This document shows, in pieces, positions 48,213-57,730 of a stretch of 64,000 bases of DNA. The notes below the pieces were generated by a model. It was not told the origin of the DNA, did no database searches, and was given only the letters and a program-made list of their open reading frames with translations. The stretch lies in contig NZ_AZUK01000001.1 of NCBI RefSeq assembly GCF_000527035.1, positions 1,584,501-1,648,500 on the forward strand, given 5' to 3'. Source of the stretch: Tolumonas lignilytica (GTDB lineage: Bacteria > Pseudomonadota > Gammaproteobacteria > Enterobacterales > Aeromonadaceae). A program made the translations under genes and the position numbers. Each line of letters begins with the position of its first letter. Within the stretch, counting starts at the first letter, position 1.

Positions 48213-48223
48213 CCGCTTGGTCA
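48210..48223. promoter_or_regulatory. RutR-like operator A
   Basis: tgacc-gctt-ggtca, perfect arms matching the E. coli RutR palindrome TTGACCANNTGGTCAA at most positions. It overlaps the stop of the preceding regulator gene and lies about 140 bases upstream of the ABC operon promoter. Confidence 0.65.
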
Positions 48224-48349
48224 ATTTTTGCGCCATTTCGGCTCATTTGCACAGACCACTGCACCATGATTGTTTTTTAAACAATTATGTCCGGTGGTTC
48301 TGCTCCCGCCTTTTATGTCTAATCTTTTGAAAAAACACTATTTTTAGGA

Positions 48350-48367
48350 TTGGCATAGCCTCTGCAA
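48350..48367 (+). promoter_or_regulatory. Sigma-54-type promoter of the ABC importer operon
   Basis: ttggcatagcctctgca: GG at 48352-48353 and GC at 48364-48365 with exactly ten bases between, the invariant sigma-54 spacing. Matches TGGCA and TGCA of the TGGCACG-N4-TTGCA consensus with three differences. Start expected near 48377, where operator B begins. Confidence 0.6.
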
Positions 48368-48376
48368 AGAAAAACC

Positions 48377-48390
48377 TAACCAAACAGTCA
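48377..48390. promoter_or_regulatory. RutR-like operator B
   Basis: taacc-aaac-agtca, an imperfect version of operator A, lying at the predicted transcription start of the ABC operon. Confidence 0.5.
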
Positions 48391-48413
48391 AAAAATGCAG
48401 AGGCGAGGACGCC

Positions 48414-49253
48414 ATGAACCATTCCCTTCAACTGCTGACAACGGAACCATTGCCAGTTCAGCCTGAACCGGCGTTAGCCCGCCCGGCGATAATTGCCCGC
48501 AATGCCAACCTGATTTATCCGGCAGCCGATAAGCCGGTGCATGCGTTGCACGATATTGACCTCACCATTCGTCAGGGGGAATTTGTCTCGCTGATTGGCC
48601 CGTCCGGCTGTGGCAAAACCACCCTGCTGCGGGCGATTGCCGATCTGGAATCGATCACCTCCGGTGAACTGCTGGTGAATGAGATGACGCCATCGGAAGC
48701 GCGTCAAGCCGGTGCCTATGGCTATGTGTTTCAGGCTCCGGCGCTGTTTCCGTGGCGCACGGTCTTACAAAACGTCCTGCTGCCGTTGCAGATCCAGGGT
48801 AAGCTGGCCGCAGAAGCCGAGTCGATCGCCCGTGAGCAACTGGCCCGTGTCGGATTAAGCGGGTTTGAAGACAAGTATCCGTGGCAACTCTCCGGCGGCA
48901 TGCAGCAGCGGGTTTCGATTGCCCGCGCACTGGGTTTTAAACCAAAGATCCTGATGATGGACGAACCATTCGGCGCACTGGATGAAATCACCCGCGACAG
49001 CCTCAATCAGCAACTACAGGATCTGTGGTGTGCCGAGCAGCGCACCGTGGTGTTTGTGACGCACTCGATTTCCGAGGCGGTGTATCTCTCGACCCGAATT
49101 GTGGTGATGTCGCCACGCCCCGGCCGTATCGTCAAAATCATCGACTCCCCGCTTCCCCGCGAACGCACGCTGGCCCTGCGCGATACCCCGGAATTCATGC
49201 AACTGGCGCATGAGGTCAGAGAAGCACTGGCGGAGGGGCATCATGAACACTGA
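48414..49253 (+). CDS. ABC importer ATP-binding protein (pyrimidine-type, SsuB/TauB family)
   Basis: 279 residues. Walker A GPSGCGKTT, Q-loop FQAPALFPW, signature LSGGMQQRVSIARA, Walker B ILMMDEPFGALD and switch VTHSISEA all intact. Energises the two permeases that follow. First gene of a four-gene operon preceded by a sigma-54-type promoter and RutR-like operators. The family (nitrate/sulfonate/taurine) is mixed in substrate; context argues for a pyrimidine or related compound. Confidence 0.9.
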   Translation: MNHSLQLLTTEPLPVQPEPALARPAIIARNANLIYPAADKPVHALHDIDLTIRQGEFVSLIGPSGCGKTTLLRAIADLESITSGELLVNEMTPSEARQAGAYGYVFQAPALFPWRTVLQNVLLPLQIQGKLAAEAESIAREQLARVGLSGFEDKYPWQLSGGMQQRVSIARALGFKPKILMMDEPFGALDEITRDSLNQQLQDLWCAEQRTVVFVTHSISEAVYLSTRIVVMSPRPGRIVKIIDSPLPRERTLALRDTPEFMQLAHEVREALAEGHHEH

Positions 49254-50121
49254 GACCTTTCGTCAGCATGTCTTGCCGGTTTCGGTGATCGTGCTCGCCG
49301 CTATTCTGTTCTGGTATTGCCTGACAATCGGCCTCAATGCCCCCGGCGCGATCGCTCGGGTATTACCCAAGAATGGCCACTGGGGGTACGGCGATTTTGT
49401 CCTGACCACCCTGAATATGGCGCGTCCGGTGTTGCCGGCGCCGCATCAGATCCTGCTGGATATCTGGCACAGCCTGACCCAGTGGTCGCTGTCGTCGCCG
49501 CGCAATCTGCTGCTGCATACCTGGGTAACCGCCAGCGCTGCCCTGACCGGTTTCAGCATGGGAGTGGTTCTCGGGCTGCTGTTGGCGGTGTGCATCGTAC
49601 ACTCACAAACGCTGGATAAAGCGCTGCTACCGTGGATTGTGGCTTCGCAAACGGTGCCGGTGCTGGCCATTGCACCCATTGTGCTGATCATCCTGGGCAG
49701 TCTGGGTATCACCGGGCTGCTCCCCAAGGCTGTGATCGCCATGTATCTCTGTTTCTTCCCGGTCACGGTCGCCATGGTGCAGGGGTTACGCTCCCCGCAG
49801 AAACTGGAGATGGAGTTGCTGCATACCTACGCGACCGGCAAGCTGGACACCTTCTGGCTGCTGCGTCTGCCGGCGTCGCTGCCATTCCTGTTTCCGGCCT
49901 TCCGGGTCGCGATTGCCAGCGGGCTGGTCGGCACCATGGTTGCCGAACTACCCACCGGGGCACAGGCCGGACTCGGCGCCCGCCTGCTTACCGGTTCCTA
50001 TTACGGCAACACAATCCAGATCTGGTCAGCCCTGGTGATGGCATCACTGCTGGGATTGTTGCTGACGGCGCTGGTCAGCCTGCTGGAACGCATCGTCATG
50101 CGCACAAGGAGAACGGTATGA
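49243..50121 (+). CDS. ABC importer permease 1
   Basis: 292 residues from the ATG at 49243, with GGAGG before it and an 11-base overlap with the ATPase gene. About six or seven membrane segments; the coupling helix region reads ELLHTYATGKLDTFWLLRLPASLPF (EAA loop). Binding-protein-dependent transport family. Ends overlapping permease 2 by four bases (ATGA). Confidence 0.88.
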   Translation: MNTETFRQHVLPVSVIVLAAILFWYCLTIGLNAPGAIARVLPKNGHWGYGDFVLTTLNMARPVLPAPHQILLDIWHSLTQWSLSSPRNLLLHTWVTASAALTGFSMGVVLGLLLAVCIVHSQTLDKALLPWIVASQTVPVLAIAPIVLIILGSLGITGLLPKAVIAMYLCFFPVTVAMVQGLRSPQKLEMELLHTYATGKLDTFWLLRLPASLPFLFPAFRVAIASGLVGTMVAELPTGAQAGLGARLLTGSYYGNTIQIWSALVMASLLGLLLTALVSLLERIVMRTRRTV

Positions 50122-51233
50122 AACCCCTGCATTCTGGCTATCTGAGCCTGCTCCTCTCGCTGCTGATGACCGGGGTTGCCCTGACGCAACCCCTGCAACA
50201 AACCGCCACCGACATCCTGTGGACGGTGCATAGCCCGGCCATGATGATTGGCATGACGCTGCTGGCGGCGGCACTGTATGCCATCTGGTCGCCGCTGGCG
50301 CTGTTCCACTCCGCCGTATTCACCTTTCTGACGGCGTTGGCCGGATTGCAGTTACTGCGTCTCGGGGCGCTGGCACAGCCTGCTGCCGGTTACTGGCTGC
50401 TGGTGCTGTCACTGGCACTGCTGGCGCAACTGACCGTACAGCGTCTGGCAGAAGCCCGACTCGCACATTTACCACAGGGCGCCGTGGCGGCCTTGTTCGG
50501 CGGCTGGCTGCTCTATTTCTGGCAACTGCTGGTGACCGTATTTGCGGTGCCGCAGGTGTTACTCCCTACTCCACTGGCCATTTTGCAGGCGATCATGGAT
50601 AACGCCGGCTTGCTGGCCGGTGATTTTGTACAGACCGTACTGAAATCGGTGGTGATCGGCTATCTGCTCGGCAGCGGTCTGGGGATACTAACCGGGATTC
50701 TGATCGAGCGTTTTCCCTTCCTGCAACGGGGGTTGCTGCCGCTGGCCAACCTGACCAGCACCATTCCGCTGGTCGGGGTCGCGCCGATTGCGGTGATGTG
50801 GTTTGGTTTTGACTGGCCCTCCAAGGCGGCGGTGATTGTGCTGGTGACCTTCTTTCCGGCACTGGTCAGCACCCTGGCCGGGTTACAGGCCACCGGCAAA
50901 CTGGAGCAGGAATTAATGTATTCGTATGCCGCCAGTCCACGCCTGACCTTACTGGCACTGCGTCTGCCAGCCGCGATGCCGTTTATCTTCAACGCGCTGA
51001 AAGTGAACTCCACGCTGGCGTTGATCAGTGCCATTGTCGCGGAATTTTTCGGCTCCCCGACCGCCGGGCTGGGTTTTCGTATCTCGGCAGAAGCGGCACG
51101 CATGCATATGCCGGTGGTCTGGGCCGCCATTGTGGTCGCCTCACTGGTCGGTTCCGGCCTATATGCCCTGCTGGTTCGGCTGGAACGGCGGGTGACCTTC
51201 TGGCATCCCGCGATCCGGGGTCACCACAGATAA
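50118..51233 (+). CDS. ABC importer permease 2 with extra N-terminal membrane segments
   Basis: 371 residues from the ATG at 50118 behind AAGGAG; the frame is open far upstream inside permease 1, but that part is not protein-like. The N-terminal 120 residues add about four hydrophobic helices before the usual permease core (about 125-360) with EAA loop ELMYSYAASPRLTLLALRLP. Probably forms a heterodimer with permease 1. The extension is longer than in ThiX- or SsuC-type permeases. Confidence 0.87.
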   Translation: MKPLHSGYLSLLLSLLMTGVALTQPLQQTATDILWTVHSPAMMIGMTLLAAALYAIWSPLALFHSAVFTFLTALAGLQLLRLGALAQPAAGYWLLVLSLALLAQLTVQRLAEARLAHLPQGAVAALFGGWLLYFWQLLVTVFAVPQVLLPTPLAILQAIMDNAGLLAGDFVQTVLKSVVIGYLLGSGLGILTGILIERFPFLQRGLLPLANLTSTIPLVGVAPIAVMWFGFDWPSKAAVIVLVTFFPALVSTLAGLQATGKLEQELMYSYAASPRLTLLALRLPAAMPFIFNALKVNSTLALISAIVAEFFGSPTAGLGFRISAEAARMHMPVVWAAIVVASLVGSGLYALLVRLERRVTFWHPAIRGHHR

Positions 51234-51303
51234 CCTTTTTATTCACCGCAGCGAGTTTCATAGGGACTTGATGTGTTTCGAAACAAAAACAGAGGATCAA
51301 CCG

Positions 51304-52323
51304 ATGACCAAGAACACTGCTTTTCGTAAACATATTCTCGCCGCCGCAACCATGATGGCGATGACGTTCACTGCAACCGGAGCCTCCGCCGCCGAGAAGG
51401 TCACGTTGCAACTGAAATGGGTGCCGCAGGCGCAGTTTGCCGGGTATTACGTGGCACAGGAAAAAGGCTTTTATAAAGATGCCGGGCTCGATGTCACCAT
51501 CAAACCGGGCGGCACCGACATCTCGCCGGTGCAGGTGATTGCCGGAAAATCGGCCGACGTCATCGTCAACTGGATGCCGGATGCGCTGGCCGCCCGTGAA
51601 GCCGGAGTGCCGCTGGTCAATATCAGCCAGGTGTTTGATCGTTCCGGCCTGATGCTGACCTGTAAAAAGGCCAGCGGGATCAGTTCGCCCAAAGATCTGA
51701 AAGGCAAAACGCTGGGCGTCTGGTTTGGCGGCAACGAATATCCGTTCTTCAACTGGATGAACAAGCTGGGCTACAAACCGGATGTCGATATCAAGGTGCT
51801 GAAACAGGGCTTTAACGTCGACCCACTGCTGCAGGGTCAGGCCGACTGTATTTCCACCATGAATTACAACGAATACTGGCAGTTGATCGATGCCGGCATG
51901 AAACCAGAGGAGCTGATTACCTTCGCCTATGAAGATCAGGGCGTTTCCACACTGGAAGACGGTTTATATGTGCTGGAACCGAATCTGAAAAACAAAGCCT
52001 TCGTCTCGAAAATGGCGAAGTTTGTCAAAGCCTCGCTGCAAGGCTGGAACTATGCGGTCAGCCATCCGAAGGAAGCGGCTGAGATTGTCGTCGGGCAAGA
52101 TGCCTCCGGGGCGGCCACACTGGAAGTACAGCAACGTCAGATGGAAAACGTCGCCAAGCTGATCAGCCATGCCAATACCAAGCAGATGGGCTACCTCGAG
52201 CCGGCGGCGTATAAACGCACCGTCAGCGTGTTGTTAAGCGGCGGCAGTTCACCGGTCATCAAGAAAGATCCGGGTGACAAAGCCATGTCGCATGTGGTCT
52301 GGGACGCCGCATCCAAATTGTAA
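51304..52323 (+). CDS. ABC importer substrate-binding protein (NMT1/THI5-like)
   Basis: 339 residues from the ATG at 51304 with AGAGGA upstream. Signal peptide about 1-29 ending GASAA. Mature domain starts VTLQLKWVPQAQFAGYYVAQEKG, the NMT1/THI5-like signature; GVWFGGNEYPF is also typical. These proteins bind pyrimidines such as hydroxymethylpyrimidine precursors or related heterocycles in the periplasm. With RutR-like sites and the dihydropyrimidine genes next door, uracil, thymine or a reduced derivative is the likely ligand (inference). Confidence 0.9.
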   Translation: MTKNTAFRKHILAAATMMAMTFTATGASAAEKVTLQLKWVPQAQFAGYYVAQEKGFYKDAGLDVTIKPGGTDISPVQVIAGKSADVIVNWMPDALAAREAGVPLVNISQVFDRSGLMLTCKKASGISSPKDLKGKTLGVWFGGNEYPFFNWMNKLGYKPDVDIKVLKQGFNVDPLLQGQADCISTMNYNEYWQLIDAGMKPEELITFAYEDQGVSTLEDGLYVLEPNLKNKAFVSKMAKFVKASLQGWNYAVSHPKEAAEIVVGQDASGAATLEVQQRQMENVAKLISHANTKQMGYLEPAAYKRTVSVLLSGGSSPVIKKDPGDKAMSHVVWDAASKL

Positions 52324-52334
52324 TGCTTCCACCC

Positions 52335-52374
52335 GCGATCTCCTGACGACATCCCTTGGTTGTCGGGAGATCGC
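52335..52374. terminator. Hairpin after the ABC operon
   Basis: Stem gcgatctcc / ggagatcgc with an inner cgaca / tgtcg pairing. No T-run follows, so it is either a Rho-assisted terminator or a 3' stabilising structure. Confidence 0.55.
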
Positions 52375-52480
52375 ACTTCCTGCCGCTAAAATATTCTCGT
52401 TTGTCATCGCATAATGATAAAGTGCCACACCTTGATCTGGCGGGCTCCGCCGTGTTCCTGATAGCAATGTAGATGTGCCT

Positions 52481-53179
52481 ATGACAACCCACAGCCTGAA
52501 TGCCGAAAATGACACCCCTTCCAGCACCCCCTTTTCGCTGCTGGATGAGCCGGCCACACTCGATGATGATGCCAAAGGTCGCATTCGCCTCAGCAATGAG
52601 ACGCGGATTCTGGCGGCAGCGGAACGCACCTTTTCGCGCAGCGGCTTTAAAGGAACCACGATGGCGCAAATTGCCGACGAGGCCGAGTTGCCCAAGGCCA
52701 ATCTGCATTACTACTTCGGCAATAAGCAGAATCTCTATCTGCATGTGTTGAATCAGATCCTGCACGACTGGTTAACGCCGATGGATGCGATCACGGCGGA
52801 TTCTGATCCGAAACAGGCGCTCGAAGCCTATGTCCGCCAGAAGATGCGACTCTCGTTTGAACGCCCCGATGCCTCGAAGCTGTTTGCCAACGAGTTGCTA
52901 CAGGGGGCCAAGGTCATCCATGAATTGCTGCATACCGAACTGAAAGAGTTGGTGGCGGCGAAAGCGGCCGTCATGGATAGCTGGATCGCACAGGGAAAAA
53001 TCCGCCCGATCGACAGCACGCATCTGTTCTTTTCCATCTGGTCCATCACCCAGACCTATGCCGATTTTGATATTCAGATCCAGGCTGTGTTAGGTGAAAG
53101 CACCGACACTGCGGATGCGCAGGAACGCGCGATCCGGCATGTCTTGTCTGTGGTGTTTCGTACTTGCGGGCTGGAATAA
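52481..53179 (+). CDS. RutR-like TetR-family regulator
   Basis: 232 residues from the ATG at 52481. Variable N-terminal tail (about 1-38), then a TetR helix-turn-helix RTFSRSGFKGTTMAQIADEAELPKAN-type segment with LHYYFGNKQNLY, and a C-terminal ligand domain resembling E. coli RutR (ILHDWLTPMDAI, TELKELVAAKAAVMDSWI, FFSIWSITQTYADFD). RutR releases DNA when uracil or thymine binds. Located between the importer operon and the catabolic operon, both carrying matching operators. Whether it represses or activates is not visible. Confidence 0.87.
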   Translation: MTTHSLNAENDTPSSTPFSLLDEPATLDDDAKGRIRLSNETRILAAAERTFSRSGFKGTTMAQIADEAELPKANLHYYFGNKQNLYLHVLNQILHDWLTPMDAITADSDPKQALEAYVRQKMRLSFERPDASKLFANELLQGAKVIHELLHTELKELVAAKAAVMDSWIAQGKIRPIDSTHLFFSIWSITQTYADFDIQIQAVLGESTDTADAQERAIRHVLSVVFRTCGLE

Positions 53180-53316
53180 TGCCCGCCTGCTGCGCATTTT
53201 TGCAGCAACTTTAGCCCGTTCCCGGTGCAATTCACACCAAAACGAGCCGGTTTCCTGCCTTCATTTTGGCCCGCCGACCCACTTTTCAGCGCTTAATCGC
53301 CTATTTAATGCACATT

Positions 53317-53334
53317 CCTGACCGTTTGGTCAGG
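53317..53334. promoter_or_regulatory. RutR-like operator C
   Basis: cctgacc-gttt-ggtcagg, a perfect 18-base inverted repeat, ending one base before the -24 box of the sigma-54-type promoter. Confidence 0.78.
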
Positions 53335-53351
53335 TTGGCACGTTAATCGCA
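53335..53351 (+). promoter_or_regulatory. Sigma-54-type promoter of preT-preA-hydA operon
   Basis: ttggcacgttaatcgca: TGGCACG is a perfect -24 box, GG at 53337-53338 and GC at 53349-53350 are ten bases apart, and TCGCA differs from TTGCA by one base. Start expected near 53362. Confidence 0.8.
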
Positions 53352-53369
53352 GTACTTCCTCTGAAATCT

Positions 53370-53383
53370 TAACCAACTGGTCA
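53370..53383. promoter_or_regulatory. RutR-like operator D
   Basis: taacc-aact-ggtca followed by gg; one arm perfect, the other with one change. It lies just after the predicted start of the preT transcript, so C and D bracket the promoter. Confidence 0.68.
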
Positions 53384-53421
53384 GGATTATGTGATGACCG
53401 AGTTTCATGGAGGAGCGCCTA

Positions 53422-54831
53422 ATGAAAAATCCAACCCCGGTCGGCGTCGATGCCCCCGGCATTTTACCGGGCCGACTCAGCCCGTCAGATTACGCCCGCA
53501 ATTTCTGCGACAGCCATGCCCCGCTGACGGCCTCACAAGCCTTAATTGAAGCAGATCGTTGCTATTACTGTTATGACGCTCCCTGCACCAAAGCCTGCCC
53601 GGCTGGTATCGATGTCCCGAGTTTTATTCACCGGATCGCCCAGCACAATATTCGCGGCGCTGCCGAAGTAATTCTGGAAGCCAACGAACTCGGCGGCATG
53701 TGTGCCCGTGTCTGCCCGACTGAAAGCCTGTGCGAACAAGCCTGCGTGCGCAATGCGCAACAGAGTAAACCGGTAGAAATAGGTCTGCTGCAACGTTATG
53801 CCACCGACACCTATCTGGTTGATCCGGGGAAGCCACTGTTTACCCGCGCCGCGCTGAGTGGCAAAAAAGTCGCGGTCGTCGGCTCTGGCCCGGCAGGGCT
53901 CACCGTCGCGCATCGCCTGTCGCGGCTGGGACATGATGTCGTGCTGTTTGAAGCCAAAGATAAACTCGGTGGCCTCAACGAATATGGCTTGGCTAGCTAT
54001 AAAACCACCAACAATTTTGCCCAGACCGAGATCCGCTGGTTGCTCTCGATCGGCGGCATTGAAGTAAAAACTGGTCAGACATTAGGTCGGGATATGACAC
54101 TTGCCGACTTGCAACGTGATTACGATGCCGTGTTTCTCGGGATGGGGCTCGGTGGCGTCAATGCGCTGGGCATTGCAGAACCCGATGTCAGTGGTCTGCG
54201 TGAAGCCGTCGATTTTATCGCCGAACTGCGTCAGGCGGCCGACCAAGCCGAGGTCGCAATCGGTCGTCAGGTCATTGTCATTGGCGGCGGCATGACGGCG
54301 GTGGATGCGGCGGTACAGGCCAAAAAACTGGGAGCCCGCGAAGTCACTATGGTCTATCGCCGGGGTGAGCAGGCCATGAAAGCCTCGCAGGTGGAGATCG
54401 ACTGGGCACGCAGCAATGGCGTTACCATCCGACGCTGGGCGGCCCCCAAAACCATTACCTCCGAGCAGGGAAACATCACCGGCATGACCTTCGCCGTGAC
54501 CCACGAACAGGAAGGTAAACTCACCGAAACCGGCGAAACCTTCACCTTACCAGCCGACATGATCATAAAAGCCATCGGTCAGACTTATCTCCCTGCCGCC
54601 GCCGGTGCTGAACTGCAATTACGCAACGGACGGATCGCGGTCGATGCCGATGGCCGGACATCCCTGCCCGGTGTCTGGGCCGGTGGCGACTGCGTTGAAG
54701 GTGGCCTCGACCTCACGGTCGATGCCGTGCGCTTAGGCAAAATTGCCGCGTTCTCGATCGATAAAACCCTGCGCGCCAGTGAAGGTGCATCCCCGGTTGC
54801 GTTGTCTGTAGAGGAGTCTTGTCATGGCTGA
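53422..54831 (+). CDS. preT: Dihydropyrimidine dehydrogenase (NAD+) subunit PreT
   Basis: 469 residues from the ATG at 53422 (GGAGGAG five bases upstream; ATG 53407 lacks a site). N-terminal Fe-S region with CYYCYDAPCTKACPAGID and CARVCPTESLCEQACV, FAD motif VAVVGSGPAGLTVAHRL near residue 152 and NAD motif VIVIGGGMTAVDAAVQA near 290. Supplies NADH electrons to PreA for reduction of uracil and thymine. Overlaps preA by eight bases. Confidence 0.94.
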   Translation: MKNPTPVGVDAPGILPGRLSPSDYARNFCDSHAPLTASQALIEADRCYYCYDAPCTKACPAGIDVPSFIHRIAQHNIRGAAEVILEANELGGMCARVCPTESLCEQACVRNAQQSKPVEIGLLQRYATDTYLVDPGKPLFTRAALSGKKVAVVGSGPAGLTVAHRLSRLGHDVVLFEAKDKLGGLNEYGLASYKTTNNFAQTEIRWLLSIGGIEVKTGQTLGRDMTLADLQRDYDAVFLGMGLGGVNALGIAEPDVSGLREAVDFIAELRQAADQAEVAIGRQVIVIGGGMTAVDAAVQAKKLGAREVTMVYRRGEQAMKASQVEIDWARSNGVTIRRWAAPKTITSEQGNITGMTFAVTHEQEGKLTETGETFTLPADMIIKAIGQTYLPAAAGAELQLRNGRIAVDADGRTSLPGVWAGGDCVEGGLDLTVDAVRLGKIAAFSIDKTLRASEGASPVALSVEESCHG

Positions 54832-56140
54832 TATCAGCAGTAATTTCTTAGGCATCAAAAGCCCGAACCCGTTCTGGCTGGCCTCGGCCCCTCCGACCGA
54901 CAAAGAATACAACGTCGTGCGCGCCTATGAAGCCGGCTGGGGTGGCGTGGTGTGGAAAACACTGGGCATCGATCCGCACGTGGTTAACGTCAGCGGCCCG
55001 CGTTACGGCACGCTGCGTTCACAGGATCGCAAAATCATCGGCCTCAACAACATCGAGCTGATCACCGACCGCAGCCTCGAGATCAACCTCGAAGAGATCG
55101 CCCGCGTGAAACGCAACTGGCCCGACCGGGCACTGGTGGTCTCGCTCATGGTGCCGTGTGATGAAGAGTCGTGGAAATATATTCTGCCACTGGTCGAACA
55201 GACCGGTGCCGACGGCATCGAGCTGAACTTTGGCTGTCCGCATGGCATGAGTGAACGTGGCATGGGTGCCGCCGTCGGTCAGGTGCCGGAATACATCGAG
55301 ATGGTGACCCGCTGGTGTAAGCAATATTGCCGTCTGCCGGTCATCGTCAAACTCACGCCCAACATCACCGACATCCGTTATCCGGCGCGGGCCGCGAAAC
55401 GCGGGGGTGCCGATGCCGTATCGCTGATCAACACCATCAACTCCATTATCGGCGTCGATCTCGACCAGATGGTGATGTCACCCAGCACCGGCGGACAGGG
55501 TTCGCACGGCGGTTATTGCGGCCCGGCGGTCAAACCAATCGCACTGAATATGGTGGCGGAAATCGCGCGGGATGCCGAAACCCAGGGCTTACCGATGTCC
55601 GGTATCGGTGGGGTTTCCACGTGGCGCGATGCTGCGGAATTTATCGCGCTGGGGTGCAGCACCGTACAGGTGTGTACCGCCGCGATGGTGCACGGGTTTG
55701 GCATCGTCAAAGAGATGATCAGCGGTCTGAACAACTACATGGAGCAACACGGTTACCAGACCATTGATGACTTCCGCGGCAAGGCCGTGCCGACCGTCAC
55801 CGACTGGCGTTATCTCAATCTCAATCACGTGGAAAAAGCCGTGATTGATCAGGATAGCTGCATCAAATGCGGTAAATGCCATATCGCCTGCGAAGACACC
55901 TCCCATCAGGCGATCACCAGCATGAAAGACGGCGAACGCCACTTCGAGGTGAAAGAGCAAGAGTGTGTCGGCTGCAATCTGTGCGTCTCGATCTGTCCGG
56001 TGGAAAACTGCATCACCATGCGTCAACTGCAGCCCGGTGAGACCGACTTACGAACCGGTAAGGTGGTCAGCGCTGATTACGCCAACTGGACCACCCATCC
56101 GAATAACCCGATGGCCATCAAGACCACGGTTATCGCCTGA
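54824..56140 (+). CDS. preA: Dihydropyrimidine dehydrogenase (NAD+) subunit PreA
   Basis: 438 residues. FMN-binding TIM barrel with NFGCPHGMSERGMGAAVGQ (substrate loop near residue 139) and INTINSIIGVDLD, then a C-terminal ferredoxin domain with two [4Fe-4S] motifs CIKCGKCHIAC and CVGCNLCVSICP. Catalyses the reduction of uracil and thymine to their 5,6-dihydro forms. Partner of PreT. Confidence 0.95.
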   Translation: MADISSNFLGIKSPNPFWLASAPPTDKEYNVVRAYEAGWGGVVWKTLGIDPHVVNVSGPRYGTLRSQDRKIIGLNNIELITDRSLEINLEEIARVKRNWPDRALVVSLMVPCDEESWKYILPLVEQTGADGIELNFGCPHGMSERGMGAAVGQVPEYIEMVTRWCKQYCRLPVIVKLTPNITDIRYPARAAKRGGADAVSLINTINSIIGVDLDQMVMSPSTGGQGSHGGYCGPAVKPIALNMVAEIARDAETQGLPMSGIGGVSTWRDAAEFIALGCSTVQVCTAAMVHGFGIVKEMISGLNNYMEQHGYQTIDDFRGKAVPTVTDWRYLNLNHVEKAVIDQDSCIKCGKCHIACEDTSHQAITSMKDGERHFEVKEQECVGCNLCVSICPVENCITMRQLQPGETDLRTGKVVSADYANWTTHPNNPMAIKTTVIA

Positions 56141-56181
56141 CCAACCAGGGCTGCCGCTCGCGGGTGGCAGCCAGAATATAG

Positions 56182-57699
<1,518 letters not shown>

Positions 57700-57730
57700 T
57701 CCTCATCACCGAATTTTAAGGAGAAGGAAT

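Noticed and set aside
48260-48276. Possible NtrC site tgcaccatgattgtttt upstream of the ABC operon
   Set aside because: Only one half matches the NtrC palindrome (TGCACC-N5-GGTGCA); too weak to list. A matrix scan would decide.
49632-50117. Upstream extension of permease 2 through permease 1
   Set aside because: Would overlap the whole end of permease 1 in another frame; AAGGAG before ATG 50118 gives a clear start.
53224-53238. ggtgcaattcacacc inverted repeat upstream of preT as an NtrC site
   Set aside because: The arms are in the opposite orientation to the NtrC consensus (GGTGC-N5-ACACC rather than GCACC-N5-GGTGC).
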